64,000 nucleotides of DNA from Pseudomonas sp. UBA4617 (GCF_002386445.1 NZ_DGIR01000026.1:217821-281820), one strand, 5' to 3'; positions 54,021 through 63,430 are shown, counted from the first letter of the stretch. Notes: generated by a model from the letters alone, not told the origin. Made by a program: numbers and translations.

Positions 54021-54821
54021 ATGATCAAGAAATACCTTTCGCGACTGCTGGTCGGTGTCACCGCCCTGGTCGCCGTGACTGCGGCCCAGGCCGGAGCCAT
54101 CGATGACGCGGTCAAGCGCGGCACCCTGCGGGTGGGTATGGACCCGACCTACATGCCGTTCCAGATGACCAACAAGCGTGGCGAGATCATCGGCTTCGAA
54201 GTCGATATCCTCAAGGCCATGGCCAAGTCCATGGGCGTCAAGTTCGAGCCGGTGTCCACCGCCTATGACGGCATCATCCCGGCCCTGCTGACCGACAAGT
54301 TCGACATGATCGGCAGCGGCATGACCCTGACCCAGGAGCGCAACCTGCGCCTGAACTTCAGCGAACCCTTCATCGTGGTCGGCCAGACCCTGCTGATCCG
54401 CAAGGAGCTGGCGGGCGAGATCAAGTCGTACAAGGACCTCAACAACGAGAAGTACCGCCTGACTTCCAAGCTGGGTACTACCGGTGAGATGGTTGCCAAG
54501 AAGCTGATCGGCAAAGCCAATTACCATGGCTACGACAATGAGCAGGAAGCGGTGATGGACGTGGTCAACGGCAAGGCCGATGCCTTCGTCTATGACGCGC
54601 CTTACAACGTCGTGGCAGTGGAGAAGGCCGGTGCCGGCAAGCTGCTGTTCCTCGAAGAACCCTTCACCTACGAGCCGCTGGCCTTCGGCCTGAAGAAAGG
54701 CGACTACGACAGCATCAACTTCATCAACAATTTCCTGCACCAGATCAAGCATGACGGGACCTATGATCGTATTCACGACAAGTGGTTCAAGAACAAGGAC
54801 TGGCTGAAGGAAATGGAGTAA
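54021..54821 (+). CDS. Polar amino-acid ABC transporter, periplasmic binding protein
   Basis: This 266-residue family 3 solute-binding protein starts at ATG 54021. The signal peptide ends AAQAG. The signature GFEVDILKAMAKSMG and the ligand motif IPALLTDKFDMIGSGMTLT (with Arg of QERN following) are typical of polar amino-acid binders. The exact ligand cannot be read. It is the first gene of a three-gene ABC system. Confidence 0.93.
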   Translation: MIKKYLSRLLVGVTALVAVTAAQAGAIDDAVKRGTLRVGMDPTYMPFQMTNKRGEIIGFEVDILKAMAKSMGVKFEPVSTAYDGIIPALLTDKFDMIGSGMTLTQERNLRLNFSEPFIVVGQTLLIRKELAGEIKSYKDLNNEKYRLTSKLGTTGEMVAKKLIGKANYHGYDNEQEAVMDVVNGKADAFVYDAPYNVVAVEKAGAGKLLFLEEPFTYEPLAFGLKKGDYDSINFINNFLHQIKHDGTYDRIHDKWFKNKDWLKEME

Positions 54822-54900
54822 GGCCCAGGCCACAAGCCCGGCTTTATGACCCCGACGCGCAGGCAAACCCTGCGCGTTCGCATTTACGGAAGTACCCCAC

Positions 54901-55863
54901 GTGATCAAACACAAGAAAGCCCAGTGGCCTTGGCATGGGCTGACCGCCCTGGTTCTGGTGGGCCTGGCGTTCAGCCTGTACCTGGCCACCTCGATGATTT
55001 CCTACGAATGGCGCTGGAACCGTGTCCCGCAGTACTTCGCCTACAAGGCCGAGGAAGCACAGCGTGCCGCCGGTTACGGTACGGTGCAGGAAATCGTCAT
55101 TTCCGGCGATAACGCCCGCGTCACGCTGAAGGACGAGAACGGCGACGAGCAGGTGCTCGACGTGGCCAAGGACAGCCTGCAGCTGGCCCGTGGCGATGAT
55201 GTCGCGGAAGGTGACCAGATCGGTGTTACCCGCCACTGGGCCGCCGGCCCGCTGGCCTGGGGCCTGTGGACCACTCTGTGGATTTCGGTGGTGTCCGGTG
55301 CCCTGGGCCTGGTGATCGGCCTGTTCGCCGGCCTCTGCCGCCTGTCCAGCAACCCGACCTTGCGTGACCTGTCGATGGTGTATGTCGAACTGGTGCGCGG
55401 TACCCCGCTGCTGGTGCAGATCTTCATCTTCTACTTCTTCATCGGCACGGTGCTCAACCTGTCCCGCGAGTTTGCCGGGGTCGCCGCGCTGGCGCTGTTC
55501 ACAGGCGCCTATGTGGCCGAGATCGTGCGTGCCGGTGTGCAATCCATCGCCAAGGGCCAGAACGAAGCCGCGCGCTCGCTAGGCCTGAACGCGGGCCAGT
55601 CGATGCGTCATGTGATCCTGCCGCAGGCGTTCAAGCGTGTGCTGCCGCCTCTGGCCGGGCAGTTCATCAGCCTGGTCAAGGACACCTCGCTAGTGTCGGT
55701 GATCGCCATCACCGAACTGACCAAGAGCGGCCGCGAGGCCATCACCACCTCGTTCTCGACTTTCGAGATCTGGTTCTGCGTGGCAGGTCTGTACCTGCTG
55801 ATCAACCTGCCGCTGTCGCACCTGGCCAGCCGGCTCGAGCGGAGGCTTGCGCAAAGTGATTGA
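54901..55863 (+). CDS. Polar amino-acid ABC transporter, permease
   Basis: This is a 320-residue permease with a GTG start. The HisM/GlnP core has the EAA loop (EAARSLGLNAGQSMRHVILPQAFKRVLPPL). It is about 90 residues longer than minimal GlnP proteins because a periplasmic insert (about residues 38-115) lies between the first and second helices. It overlaps the ATPase gene. Confidence 0.93.
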   Translation: MIKHKKAQWPWHGLTALVLVGLAFSLYLATSMISYEWRWNRVPQYFAYKAEEAQRAAGYGTVQEIVISGDNARVTLKDENGDEQVLDVAKDSLQLARGDDVAEGDQIGVTRHWAAGPLAWGLWTTLWISVVSGALGLVIGLFAGLCRLSSNPTLRDLSMVYVELVRGTPLLVQIFIFYFFIGTVLNLSREFAGVAALALFTGAYVAEIVRAGVQSIAKGQNEAARSLGLNAGQSMRHVILPQAFKRVLPPLAGQFISLVKDTSLVSVIAITELTKSGREAITTSFSTFEIWFCVAGLYLLINLPLSHLASRLERRLAQSD

Positions 55864-56590
55864 AGTCCGTGACCTGCTGAAAGTCTTCGACACCCGTGGC
55901 CACGTGGTACGTGCTGTGGATAACGTCACCACCCAGGTTGCCAAGGGCGAAGTGGTGGTGGTGCTCGGCCCGTCGGGGTCGGGCAAGTCGACCTTCCTGC
56001 GCTGCCTCAACGGCCTGGAGCATTTCGACGAAGGCCATGTGGCCATCGATGGCCTGCAACTGGCCGACCCGAAGACCGACATCAACGCCTACCGCCGCGA
56101 AGTCGGCATGGTGTTCCAGCACTTCAACCTGTTTCCGCACATGACCGTGCTGGAAAACCTGTGCCTGGCGCAGAAAGTCGTGCGCAAGCGCAACAAGGCC
56201 GAGCGCGAGGCCAAGGCCCGGGCACTGCTGGAGAAGGTCGGCATTGCGCAGAAGGCCAACGAATACCCGTCACGCCTGTCCGGCGGGCAGCAGCAGCGGG
56301 TGGCGATCGCCCGCGCCCTGGCCATGGACCCGAAAGTGATGTTGTTCGACGAGCCGACTTCGGCGCTGGACCCGGAAATGGTCGGCGAGGTGCTGGACGT
56401 GATGAAGACCCTCGCTCAGGAGGGTATGACCATGGTCTGCGTAACCCATGAGATGGGCTTTGCCCGCGAAGTGGCGGACCGCGTGCTTTTCTTCGACCAT
56501 GGCAAGTTGCTGGAGGACGCGGCGCCAGCGGCGTTCTTCGCTGCGCCGAAGGACCCGCGGGCACAGGCCTTCCTGCGTCAGGTGCTGTAA
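55856..56590 (+). CDS. Polar amino-acid ABC transporter, ATP-binding protein
   Basis: This 244-residue ATPase has Walker A GPSGSGKST, signature LSGGQQQRVAIARAL, Walker B VMLFDEPTSALDPEM and the switch His in VTHEMGFA. GTG 55856 is chosen because GGAGG (55841-55845) is correctly spaced from it but only 1 bp from the TTG at 55847. Confidence 0.94.
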   Translation: MIEVRDLLKVFDTRGHVVRAVDNVTTQVAKGEVVVVLGPSGSGKSTFLRCLNGLEHFDEGHVAIDGLQLADPKTDINAYRREVGMVFQHFNLFPHMTVLENLCLAQKVVRKRNKAEREAKARALLEKVGIAQKANEYPSRLSGGQQQRVAIARALAMDPKVMLFDEPTSALDPEMVGEVLDVMKTLAQEGMTMVCVTHEMGFAREVADRVLFFDHGKLLEDAAPAAFFAAPKDPRAQAFLRQVL

Positions 56591-56610
56591 CCACGGGCGG
56601 CGCTTAGCGC

Positions 56611-56684
56611 CCCTTTCGCGACACAAGGCCGCTCCTGCAACAGGCCGCGTTCCTCGGCAGGAGCGGCCTTGTGTCGCGAAAGGG
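56611..56684. repeat. Perfect 28-bp inverted repeat (REP pair)
   Basis: Arms 56611-56638 and 56657-56684 are exact reverse complements (core CGCGACACAAGGCCGCTCCT) with an 18-nt spacer. It lies between the convergent ABC ATPase and chemoreceptor genes and is followed by a small hairpin (56682-56698). It is a putida REP-type element, probably also a bidirectional terminator. Confidence 0.85.
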
Positions 56685-56706
56685 CTGCAAAGCAGCCCCG
56701 GCAATC

Positions 56707-58650
56707 TCACATGCTGAACCGCCTCACCATCCCGCGCAGCTGTTGCCCCAACTGCTCCAGTTCCCCGCTCGAAGTCGCCGTCTGTTCGCTGGCCGCGCTG
56801 GTCTGATCCGAAACGTCCCGCACATTCAGCACGCTGCGGTTGATCTGTTCGGCGACCACGCTCTGTTCTTCACTGGCCGTGGCGATCTGCTGGTTCATGC
56901 CCTGGATGCTCGACACCGTGTCGGTAATCTGGCCCAACGCATGCCCGGCCCTGCGGCTCAGTTCCACGCTTTGCTCGGTCAGGCTCTTGCTGTTGTCCAG
57001 CAGCCGGGTCACTTCATCGGTACCGTTATGCAAGCTGTCGATCAGTTGGCCGATTTCTTCTGTCGCTGTCGAAGTGCGCTGGGCCAGGCCACGGACTTCG
57101 TCGGCCACCACGGCAAAACCGCGCCCGGCTTCACCGGCCCGTGCCGCTTCGATCGCTGCGTTCAGGGCCAGCAGGTTGGTCTGTTCGGACACCGACTTGA
57201 TCACATCGAGGATGCTGCCGATGCGCTGGCTCTCGCCGGCCAGGTGCTGCATGGCCGCCAGGCAATGGTCCATCTGCCTGGCCAGTTGCTCGATCCGCCC
57301 GATGGCTTCGGCCACCACCTGGTCGCCCATCTGCGCCTGCTGATCGGCATTGGTCGCGGCCATCGAGGCCTGTTCGGCGTTCTGCGCGACTTCTTGCACC
57401 GTGGCGCTCATCTGGTTCATGGCGGTGGCTACCTGATCGGTTTCCTCGCGCTGCTGGTTGATGCGCAGCTTGGTATCCTCGCTGCTGGTCGCCAGCTCCG
57501 AGGCGGCCTGTGACAGCTGGCCGACGCCTTGGTCTATGCCGCCGATCAGTTCGCGCAGGCTCAAGGTCATGTCGCGCATGCTGCCTTGCAACTGGCCCAT
57601 CTCGTCACGACGCTGCACCGCTTCGACCTGGCTCAGGTCGCCTTTGGCAATCCGCGCAGCCACGCCCAGCGTCTGGCGCAGCGGCTGGGTAATCTGCAAG
57701 GTGATCAACCAGCTGGCCAAGACACCCACCACCAGCGCCAGCAGTGCCACGCTGGTCAGCAGCGAGCGGGCGGCCAGGGCTTCGCTGTCGCGTTGTTCGA
57801 TCTTGCGCTTGCCCAGTTCCAGGCTTACGGCACGCAGTTCGTCGCCCATTGTTTCCAGGTTGTTCTGTAGCTGCTCGACGTGCACGGCGGCGCGGCGGTA
57901 CTGCTCCAGGCTGGCGCGGTATCTGGCCAGTTCGACCGCCGGCTGTTCGGTCAGGGCGCGGGGCAAGCCTAGCGGGGCAAGGCCTTTGAGCAACTGTTCA
58001 AGGCTGCTGTCAGCGGCAGCCAGGGCGCTGTTTCCGACCTTGGCGAAGTCCTCGACAGGGGAGAAGGTGTAAGCCGGCACCAGGCTCTGCTGGTTGGCAC
58101 CGTCGATATGCCGGCTTACCGTGTCCATCAGGCCGAGCACGCCTCTTTGCTGGCTGTCGGCGCCCATCCTCAGCAAGGCCTGGGTCTGCAATTCGTCGAT
58201 CGCGTCGTTGAGTTTCTGCTCCTGGGCCTGCATGGCCTGGCGCAGGCTGGTACGGTTGGCGACGCTGCGTTGCAGTTCGCTGAAATCGTCACGCAGCCGC
58301 TGCAACAATGCCAGCTTTTCGCTGAGTATTTCCCGGGATTCGTCGACGTTGCTGCGTTGCTGCAGGGCGGTCAGCCTGTTGTTCAGTTGGTCGAGGATGT
58401 GGCTGATCTGCGTTTTGCTGCTGTCATCGCTGAGGACGCGGTAGGTAATGCGTTCCGCGCGCAGGTCCTTGGTCAGGTCGTTGATCTGGCCTATCTCGCT
58501 GAGTTGCTGCGAACGCACGATGGCGCCATCCAGCGCGCGCCAGCCGCTGATCGTGGTTGCCAGGGTAAGCAGCAACACCACAGCGAAGCCGAGGGCGAGC
58601 TTGGCACCGACACTGATGTTGCCGAGCTTGCGGTTGAGGTAGCCGAGCAT
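56707..58650 (-). CDS. Methyl-accepting chemotaxis protein with HBM-type sensor domain
   Basis: This is a 647-residue transmembrane receptor. TM1 is at about residues 17-38 and TM2 at about 300-322. The periplasmic region of about 260 residues is all-helical, the size of a helical bimodular (HBM) domain. HAMP follows, then the signalling tip EQTNLLALNAAIEAARAGEAGRGFAVVADEVRGLAQR. The ligand is unknown. It is a neighbour and paralogue of the next receptor and has its own FliA promoter. Confidence 0.93.
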   Translation of the reverse strand: MLGYLNRKLGNISVGAKLALGFAVVLLLTLATTISGWRALDGAIVRSQQLSEIGQINDLTKDLRAERITYRVLSDDSSKTQISHILDQLNNRLTALQQRSNVDESREILSEKLALLQRLRDDFSELQRSVANRTSLRQAMQAQEQKLNDAIDELQTQALLRMGADSQQRGVLGLMDTVSRHIDGANQQSLVPAYTFSPVEDFAKVGNSALAAADSSLEQLLKGLAPLGLPRALTEQPAVELARYRASLEQYRRAAVHVEQLQNNLETMGDELRAVSLELGKRKIEQRDSEALAARSLLTSVALLALVVGVLASWLITLQITQPLRQTLGVAARIAKGDLSQVEAVQRRDEMGQLQGSMRDMTLSLRELIGGIDQGVGQLSQAASELATSSEDTKLRINQQREETDQVATAMNQMSATVQEVAQNAEQASMAATNADQQAQMGDQVVAEAIGRIEQLARQMDHCLAAMQHLAGESQRIGSILDVIKSVSEQTNLLALNAAIEAARAGEAGRGFAVVADEVRGLAQRTSTATEEIGQLIDSLHNGTDEVTRLLDNSKSLTEQSVELSRRAGHALGQITDTVSSIQGMNQQIATASEEQSVVAEQINRSVLNVRDVSDQTSAASEQTATSSGELEQLGQQLRGMVRRFSM

Positions 58651-58710
58651 GGTGAGTCTCCGTGCAATTGGGGAGGGGATGCGGGCGCAGTGCCAGCATC
58701 ACACCTCTGC

Positions 58711-58738
58711 CAATCGGCAGCGGAGGTGTAGGACTTGA
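58711..58738 (-). promoter_or_regulatory. FliA (sigma-28) promoter of the first chemoreceptor
   Basis: The minus strand has TCAAG, 15 bp, then GCCGATTG, close to the Pseudomonas FliA consensus. It lies about 60 bp before the start codon. Confidence 0.6.
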
Positions 58739-58836
58739 CCTGAAAATCAGGTAGGAAATTTCACCGTAACTAGTAGGAATGATCTGCCTGTGCTGGTCCC
58801 TCCGCGGGAACAGCACAGGCTACCCCATTCACCAGA

Positions 58837-60753
58837 TCAAAGCTTGAACCGCCCCACCAACCCTTGCAGGTGGGTACCCAGCCGCGCCAGTTCCACGCTC
58901 GAGCTGGCTGTCTCTTCACTGGCTGCCGAGGTCTGGTCGGAAATGTCCCGCACGTTCATCACGCTGCGGTTGATCTCCTCGGCCACCGCTGTCTGCTGTT
59001 CCGCCGCCGTGGCGATCTGCTGGTTCATCGCCTGGATCGACGACACGGTCCGGGTAATAGTTTCGAGGGAACTGCCTGCGCGGCGGGTCAGTTCGACGCT
59101 GCTGTCGGTCAACTGGCGGCTACTGTCCATCACGCTGGCCACACGCTGGGTGCCGCTCTGCAGGCCGGCGATCAGCTCTTCGATTTCCTCGGTCGATTGC
59201 TGCGTTCGCTGGGCCAGGCTGCGCACCTCATCGGCAACCACGGCGAAGCCACGCCCGGCCTCGCCGGCACGGGCGGCCTCGATCGCCGCGTTGAGGGCTA
59301 GCAGGTTGGTCTGCTGGGCCACCGACTTGATCACATCGAGCACGCTGCCGATCTTGTCGCTTTCGGCCTTGAGCTGGTTCATCGCCTCGCTGGAGTTGAC
59401 CACTTCGCCCGCCAGGCGCTCGATCTGTGCCACCGCTTCGCCCACCACGCGGTCGCCTTCGCGGGCCTGCTGGTCGGCTATCAGCGCGGCTTCCGAGGCC
59501 TGCTCGGCATTGCGGGCCACTTCGTGCACGGTAGCGGTCATCTGGTTCATGGCGGTCGCCACCTGGTCGGTTTCGACTTTCTGGTTGTTGACCCCGGCAC
59601 TGGTCTGCTCGGTCACCGCCGACAGCTCCTCGGCGGCGCTGGCGATCTGCGTGACGCCATCGCCGATGCCGCCGATCAGTTCGCGCAGGCCTTGGGTCAT
59701 TCGCTGCATGCTGGCCTGCAGCTGGCCGAGTTCATCGCGGCGTTGCACCTGGGGCTGCTGGGTCAGGTCGCCACTGGCCACCCGTTCGGCGGCGCGCAAG
59801 GTCTGGCGCAGCGGGATGATGATCTGCCGGGAGATGATCCAGGCTGCCAGCAAACCCAGGGCCATGGCTAGCGCGGTGGCCAGGGCGAGCAGGCTCTTGG
59901 CCTGGGCGGCGCCGGCGTTGCGTACCTGAGTCTGCGAATCGGTCATCGCCTGGCCGGTCTGCAACAGCACCGTACCGTGCGCGACCATGTTTTGCAGGGC
60001 CTGCTCGGTAGCGGCCTGGGCGTTGCCGAACTGGGTTACCGCGTCACGGTAGCCCGCCATGGCAGTGGCAGCGTCGTCCAGGCTGGCGGCATGTTCGGCA
60101 GGCACCTTGGCCGGCAGCGCGCGCAACTCGGCCAGGGCCTGGTCGATGGCCTTGAGTGCGGTTTGCTGGAAATCGGCATTGCCGCTGTAGGTGTAGCCAC
60201 GTACCTGGAAGCGCGCCTGTTGCAGCAAGGCACCGACTTCAACGGCGTACTGGTATTGGCTGATGTCGCCACCTTGCAACAGGCCACGCTGTACGCGGCC
60301 GACCAGTTCCGTGGCCTTGTCGGCTGTGTCGCCAAGCACGCTGCGGCTGGCCTCGCGGCGTTGCCCGGCCTGTTTCAGCTCGCTGAATGCCTGTTGGTAG
60401 CCGCGCACGGCCTCGCGCTGTTGCTCCAGGCGCTGGCGGTCGGCGGGTTGTTCGATCTGCGTGAGCATCAGTTGAACCTGACGGTCGAGATTGGCCAGGG
60501 CTTTTTCCAGCTCTGCCACCGAAGCATCGTCACGCTGGCGCTGGTATTGCTGGCGGGCGATGCGCAGTTCCTGGGTATATCCCAGGATCCCCGAGATGTT
60601 GCCCAGCTTGTCGCCACGGTCGACGATGCTGTCCATGCCGTGCCAGCCAGTCAGGGTGGTGGCCAGGGTCAGTAGCAGAACGAGACCGAAGCCCAGGCCC
60701 AGTTTGCGACTGACGCTCACGTTGCCCAACGATTGGGCGATCCATTGATACAT
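58837..60753 (-). CDS. mcpQ: Methyl-accepting chemotaxis protein, McpQ-like (HBM sensor)
   Basis: This 638-residue receptor starts at ATG 60753, after AGGGGAT, rather than at the upstream in-frame Met. TM1 is at about residues 17-37 and TM2 at about 290-312, enclosing an all-helical HBM-size domain; HAMP and the conserved signalling hairpin follow. Its place next to rsmE matches McpQ (citrate/metal-citrate receptor) of P. putida KT2440. The symbol rests on synteny and architecture, not on ligand residues. Confidence 0.88.
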   Translation of the reverse strand: MYQWIAQSLGNVSVSRKLGLGFGLVLLLTLATTLTGWHGMDSIVDRGDKLGNISGILGYTQELRIARQQYQRQRDDASVAELEKALANLDRQVQLMLTQIEQPADRQRLEQQREAVRGYQQAFSELKQAGQRREASRSVLGDTADKATELVGRVQRGLLQGGDISQYQYAVEVGALLQQARFQVRGYTYSGNADFQQTALKAIDQALAELRALPAKVPAEHAASLDDAATAMAGYRDAVTQFGNAQAATEQALQNMVAHGTVLLQTGQAMTDSQTQVRNAGAAQAKSLLALATALAMALGLLAAWIISRQIIIPLRQTLRAAERVASGDLTQQPQVQRRDELGQLQASMQRMTQGLRELIGGIGDGVTQIASAAEELSAVTEQTSAGVNNQKVETDQVATAMNQMTATVHEVARNAEQASEAALIADQQAREGDRVVGEAVAQIERLAGEVVNSSEAMNQLKAESDKIGSVLDVIKSVAQQTNLLALNAAIEAARAGEAGRGFAVVADEVRSLAQRTQQSTEEIEELIAGLQSGTQRVASVMDSSRQLTDSSVELTRRAGSSLETITRTVSSIQAMNQQIATAAEQQTAVAEEINRSVMNVRDISDQTSAASEETASSSVELARLGTHLQGLVGRFKL

Positions 60754-60806
60754 GTGAAATCCCCTGGCCGGCTTGGCAGCACGAAAATGTGTTGTTGTTG
60801 CCAAAG

Positions 60807-60833
60807 CCATCGGCGCGGGGAAGGGAAACTTTA
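60807..60833 (-). promoter_or_regulatory. FliA (sigma-28) promoter of the McpQ-like receptor
   Basis: The minus strand reads TAAAGTTT, 11 bp, then GCCGATGG: the -35 box and spacing are perfect and the -10 box has two mismatches. It lies about 55 bp before the start codon. Confidence 0.78.
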
Positions 60834-60855
60834 TGGGTAAAAGTTGACCCGTTTG

Positions 60856-61563
60856 TCAGAATATTCGTGAAAGCAGTGCTGTCACAGCGGTCTCTACGCG
60901 CAGGATGCGCTCACCCAGTTGCACCGGGGTCAGGCCGGCCTGGCCCAAAAGCTCCACTTCGTAGGGGATCCAGCCACCCTCCGGGCCGATGGCCAGGGTC
61001 ACGGCTTGCTCCACGGCACGTGGGCAGGCGGGGTAGGGGCCAGGGTGGCCGACCAAGCCCAGGGTGCCTGCGGCGATGGATGGCAGGCGATCTTCGACGA
61101 ACGGTTTGAAGCGTTTTTCGATGATCACCTCGGGCAGCACGGTGTCACGTGCCTGTTCCAGGCCGAGGATGAAGTTTTCGCGAATGCTGTCGGGGTGCAG
61201 GAAGGGCGTTTGCCAGAAGCTTTTCTCGACCTTGTAGCTGTTCACCAGGATCAGCCGCGGTACGCCCAGGGTGGCTACGGTCTGGAACAGCCGGCGCAGC
61301 ATTTTCGGGCGGGGAACGGCCAGCACCAGGGTCAACGGCAGTTTCGCCGGTGGCTGCTGATCGAAGACGACCTGCAGTTCGGCCTCGTGAGTTTCCAGGC
61401 GCAACACCGTGGCCTTGCCCATCAGGCCGTTGACACGGCCCACGCGCAGATTGTCGCCCACCGTCACGCGGTGGATCTCCTGCATGTGGGTGAAGCGCCG
61501 GTCAGCAAGAACGACGCGGTCGGCCGCGACGAAGTCGGCCTCTTCAAGAAGCAACAGGTTCAC
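60856..61563 (-). CDS. rsmE: 16S rRNA (uracil(1498)-N(3))-methyltransferase RsmE
   Basis: This is a 235-residue SPOUT methyltransferase with an N-terminal PUA-like domain (RFTHMQEIHRVTVGDNLRVG) and the knot motif LAIGPEGGWIPYEVELL and LGERILRVETA. It overlaps tatC by 4 bp, an arrangement conserved in pseudomonads. Confidence 0.95.
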   Translation of the reverse strand: MNLLLLEEADFVAADRVVLADRRFTHMQEIHRVTVGDNLRVGRVNGLMGKATVLRLETHEAELQVVFDQQPPAKLPLTLVLAVPRPKMLRRLFQTVATLGVPRLILVNSYKVEKSFWQTPFLHPDSIRENFILGLEQARDTVLPEVIIEKRFKPFVEDRLPSIAAGTLGLVGHPGPYPACPRAVEQAVTLAIGPEGGWIPYEVELLGQAGLTPVQLGERILRVETAVTALLSRIF

Positions 61564-62351
61564 GGTTGGGTCGCTGGCGGCTGGTCGTTGTGGTCGTTGG
61601 CGGGGTTATCGTCGGCTTCGCTGCGCTTGCGGATCAGGCTGCCGCACAGCACGCCGATCTCGAACAGCAGCCACATGGGTACAGCGAGCAGGGTCTGGGA
61701 GAAGATGTCCGGCGGAGTGAGGACCATGCCGACCACGAAGCAGCCGATGATCACGTAGGGGCGGATCTTCTTCAGGTACTTCACGTCGACCACGCCGATC
61801 CACACCAGCAGTACCACCGCCACCGGGATCTCGAAGGCCACGCCGAAGGCGAAGAACAGCGTCATCACGAAGTCCAGGTAGCTGGCGATGTCGGTCATCA
61901 TCGACACGCCTTCTGGCGTGGCACTGGCGAAGAAACCGAAGATCAGCGGGAACACCAGGAAGTAGGCGAACGCCATGCCGGCGTAGAACAGCAGGATGCT
62001 CGATACCAGCAGCGGGATGGCGATGCGCTTTTCATGACGGTACAGCCCGGGTGCGATGAAGCCCCAGATCTGCTGCAGGATGAACGGGATCGCCAGGAAC
62101 AGCGAGACGATCATGGTCAGCTTGAACGGTGTCAGGAACGGCGAGGCCACGTCGGTGGCGATCATCGTCGCATTCGCCGGCAAGTGCTCGCGCAGTGGCG
62201 CCGAGACCAGCGTGTAGATCTGCTGGGCGAAGGAGAACAGCCCGGCAAAAATGAGGAAAATGACAGCAACGCAGCGCAACAGGCGTGTGCGCAGTTCGGT
62301 CAGGTGCGATACCAGCGGCATCGGCTGGTCGTGTTCCGGGTTCTCGCTCAT
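61560..62351 (-). CDS. tatC: Sec-independent protein translocase TatC
   Basis: This is a 263-residue six-helix membrane protein. It recognises twin-arginine signal peptides. The N-terminal HLTELRTRLLR motif with its conserved Glu, and the first-loop/TM patterns (FIAPGLYRHEKR), are intact. It overlaps tatB by 4 bp. Confidence 0.97.
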   Translation of the reverse strand: MSENPEHDQPMPLVSHLTELRTRLLRCVAVIFLIFAGLFSFAQQIYTLVSAPLREHLPANATMIATDVASPFLTPFKLTMIVSLFLAIPFILQQIWGFIAPGLYRHEKRIAIPLLVSSILLFYAGMAFAYFLVFPLIFGFFASATPEGVSMMTDIASYLDFVMTLFFAFGVAFEIPVAVVLLVWIGVVDVKYLKKIRPYVIIGCFVVGMVLTPPDIFSQTLLAVPMWLLFEIGVLCGSLIRKRSEADDNPANDHNDQPPATQP

Positions 62352-62725
62352 GGGGCTCGCGGCGGTTGGGGCGGTTCGGAAGGTGTGGCCGGGGCGGCAG
62401 CTGTCTCGACTGGCCGGGCTTCAAGCCCGGCAGGGGGCTGCACGACTGCAGTGGTGACGGGCGGCTGTGCCGGTGGGGTCATCGGGTTGAGGATGCGTTT
62501 GGCTTCCTCTTCCATCTGCAGGATGTGCTCGTTGTGCAGTTGGCGACGGATTTCGTCGGCGCCGATTTCGCGCTCCACTTCCATCTTGATGCTGTTGAAG
62601 CTGCGCTTGAGCCGACCGATCCACAGGCCCGCCGTGCGTGCGGCACCGGGCAGGCGCTCGGGGCCGAGCACCAGCAGGGCGACCAGGCCGACGAGCAGCA
62701 GCTCGCTGAAACTGATGCCGAACAT
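62348..62725 (-). CDS. tatB: Sec-independent protein translocase TatB
   Basis: This 125-residue protein starts with a single membrane helix (MFGISFSELLLVGLVALLVLG) with the key Glu8, followed by the GPERLP hinge and an amphipathic helix. The C-terminus is Pro/Ala-rich. It forms the receptor complex with TatC. Confidence 0.95.
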   Translation of the reverse strand: MFGISFSELLLVGLVALLVLGPERLPGAARTAGLWIGRLKRSFNSIKMEVEREIGADEIRRQLHNEHILQMEEEAKRILNPMTPPAQPPVTTAVVQPPAGLEARPVETAAAPATPSEPPQPPRAP

Positions 62726-62728
62726 GGG

Positions 62729-63001
62729 TCAGTCTTTCCGCTGCGGCTCTTGGACCGGCTGGGCCTGGCCTTCGATGGTATGCGCCTGGTTCGGCTGGGC
62801 GGTGTTCTGTACCGGGGGGACGGGCTGGGCTGGCGGTGGGGTCTGCTCGGCCGGCTTGTTCTCTTCGTCGCTCATGGCCTTGCGGAAACCCTTGATCGAC
62901 TCGCCCAGGTCGCTGCCGAAATTCTTCAGTTTCTTGGTGCCGAACACCAGGACCACGACGACCAGCAGGACGATCCAGTGTTTCCAGTCAAAGATACCCA
63001 T
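62729..63001 (-). CDS. tatA: Sec-independent protein translocase TatA
   Basis: This 90-residue pore-forming subunit has a short helix (HWIVLLVVVVLVFGTKKL) with the FGTKKL hinge and an amphipathic helix (GSDLGESIKGFRKAM). The tail is Pro-rich. It is the first tat gene, 3 bp upstream of tatB. Confidence 0.95.
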   Translation of the reverse strand: MGIFDWKHWIVLLVVVVLVFGTKKLKNFGSDLGESIKGFRKAMSDEENKPAEQTPPPAQPVPPVQNTAQPNQAHTIEGQAQPVQEPQRKD

Positions 63002-63051
63002 TTCTTACTCCTGAAATTGTGTGTGGGCGCAGGACATCTGTGTTGCATCCT

Positions 63052-63081
63052 CTGTGGGAGCGGGCACGCCCGCTCGCACAG
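63052..63081. repeat. Single REP-like palindrome between hisE and tatA
   Basis: CTGTGGGAGCGGG and CCCGCTCGCACAG pair with one mismatch around a 4-nt loop. It shares the CTGTGGGAGCGGG half of the putida REP element. Confidence 0.65.
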
Positions 63082-63093
63082 GCCTTTGATACA

Positions 63094-63429
63094 TCAGGCA
63101 GAGGGCTGGCGTGCTGCCTTCTCATCGTGCCCGGACAGCCCGAAGCGGCGTTCCAGTTCATCGAGCACGGCTTGCGGATGCTGGCCCAGCGCGCTGAGCA
63201 TCACCAGGCTATGAAACCACAGGTCGGCGGTTTCATAGATGACATCGCTGTAATCCTTGCTGAGCGCAGCATCCTTGGCGGCAATGATCGTCTCGACCGA
63301 TTCTTCGCCGAGCTTTTCCAGAATCTTGTTCAGGCCCTTGTGGTACAGGCTGGCCACGTAGGAGCTGTCGGGCGCCGCTTGCTTGCGTTCTTCAAGCACG
63401 TCGGCCAGGCGATTGAGGGTGTCGCTCAT
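63094..63429 (-). CDS. hisE: Phosphoribosyl-ATP pyrophosphatase HisE
   Basis: This is a 111-residue enzyme for the second step of histidine synthesis. ATG 63429 (MSDTLNRLADVLEERK) is chosen. The MazG-like helix motif GEESVETIIAAKD is present. It is separate from hisI, as usual in Pseudomonas, and 1 bp downstream of it. Confidence 0.95.
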   Translation of the reverse strand: MSDTLNRLADVLEERKQAAPDSSYVASLYHKGLNKILEKLGEESVETIIAAKDAALSKDYSDVIYETADLWFHSLVMLSALGQHPQAVLDELERRFGLSGHDEKAARQPSA

Positions 63430-63430
63430 G

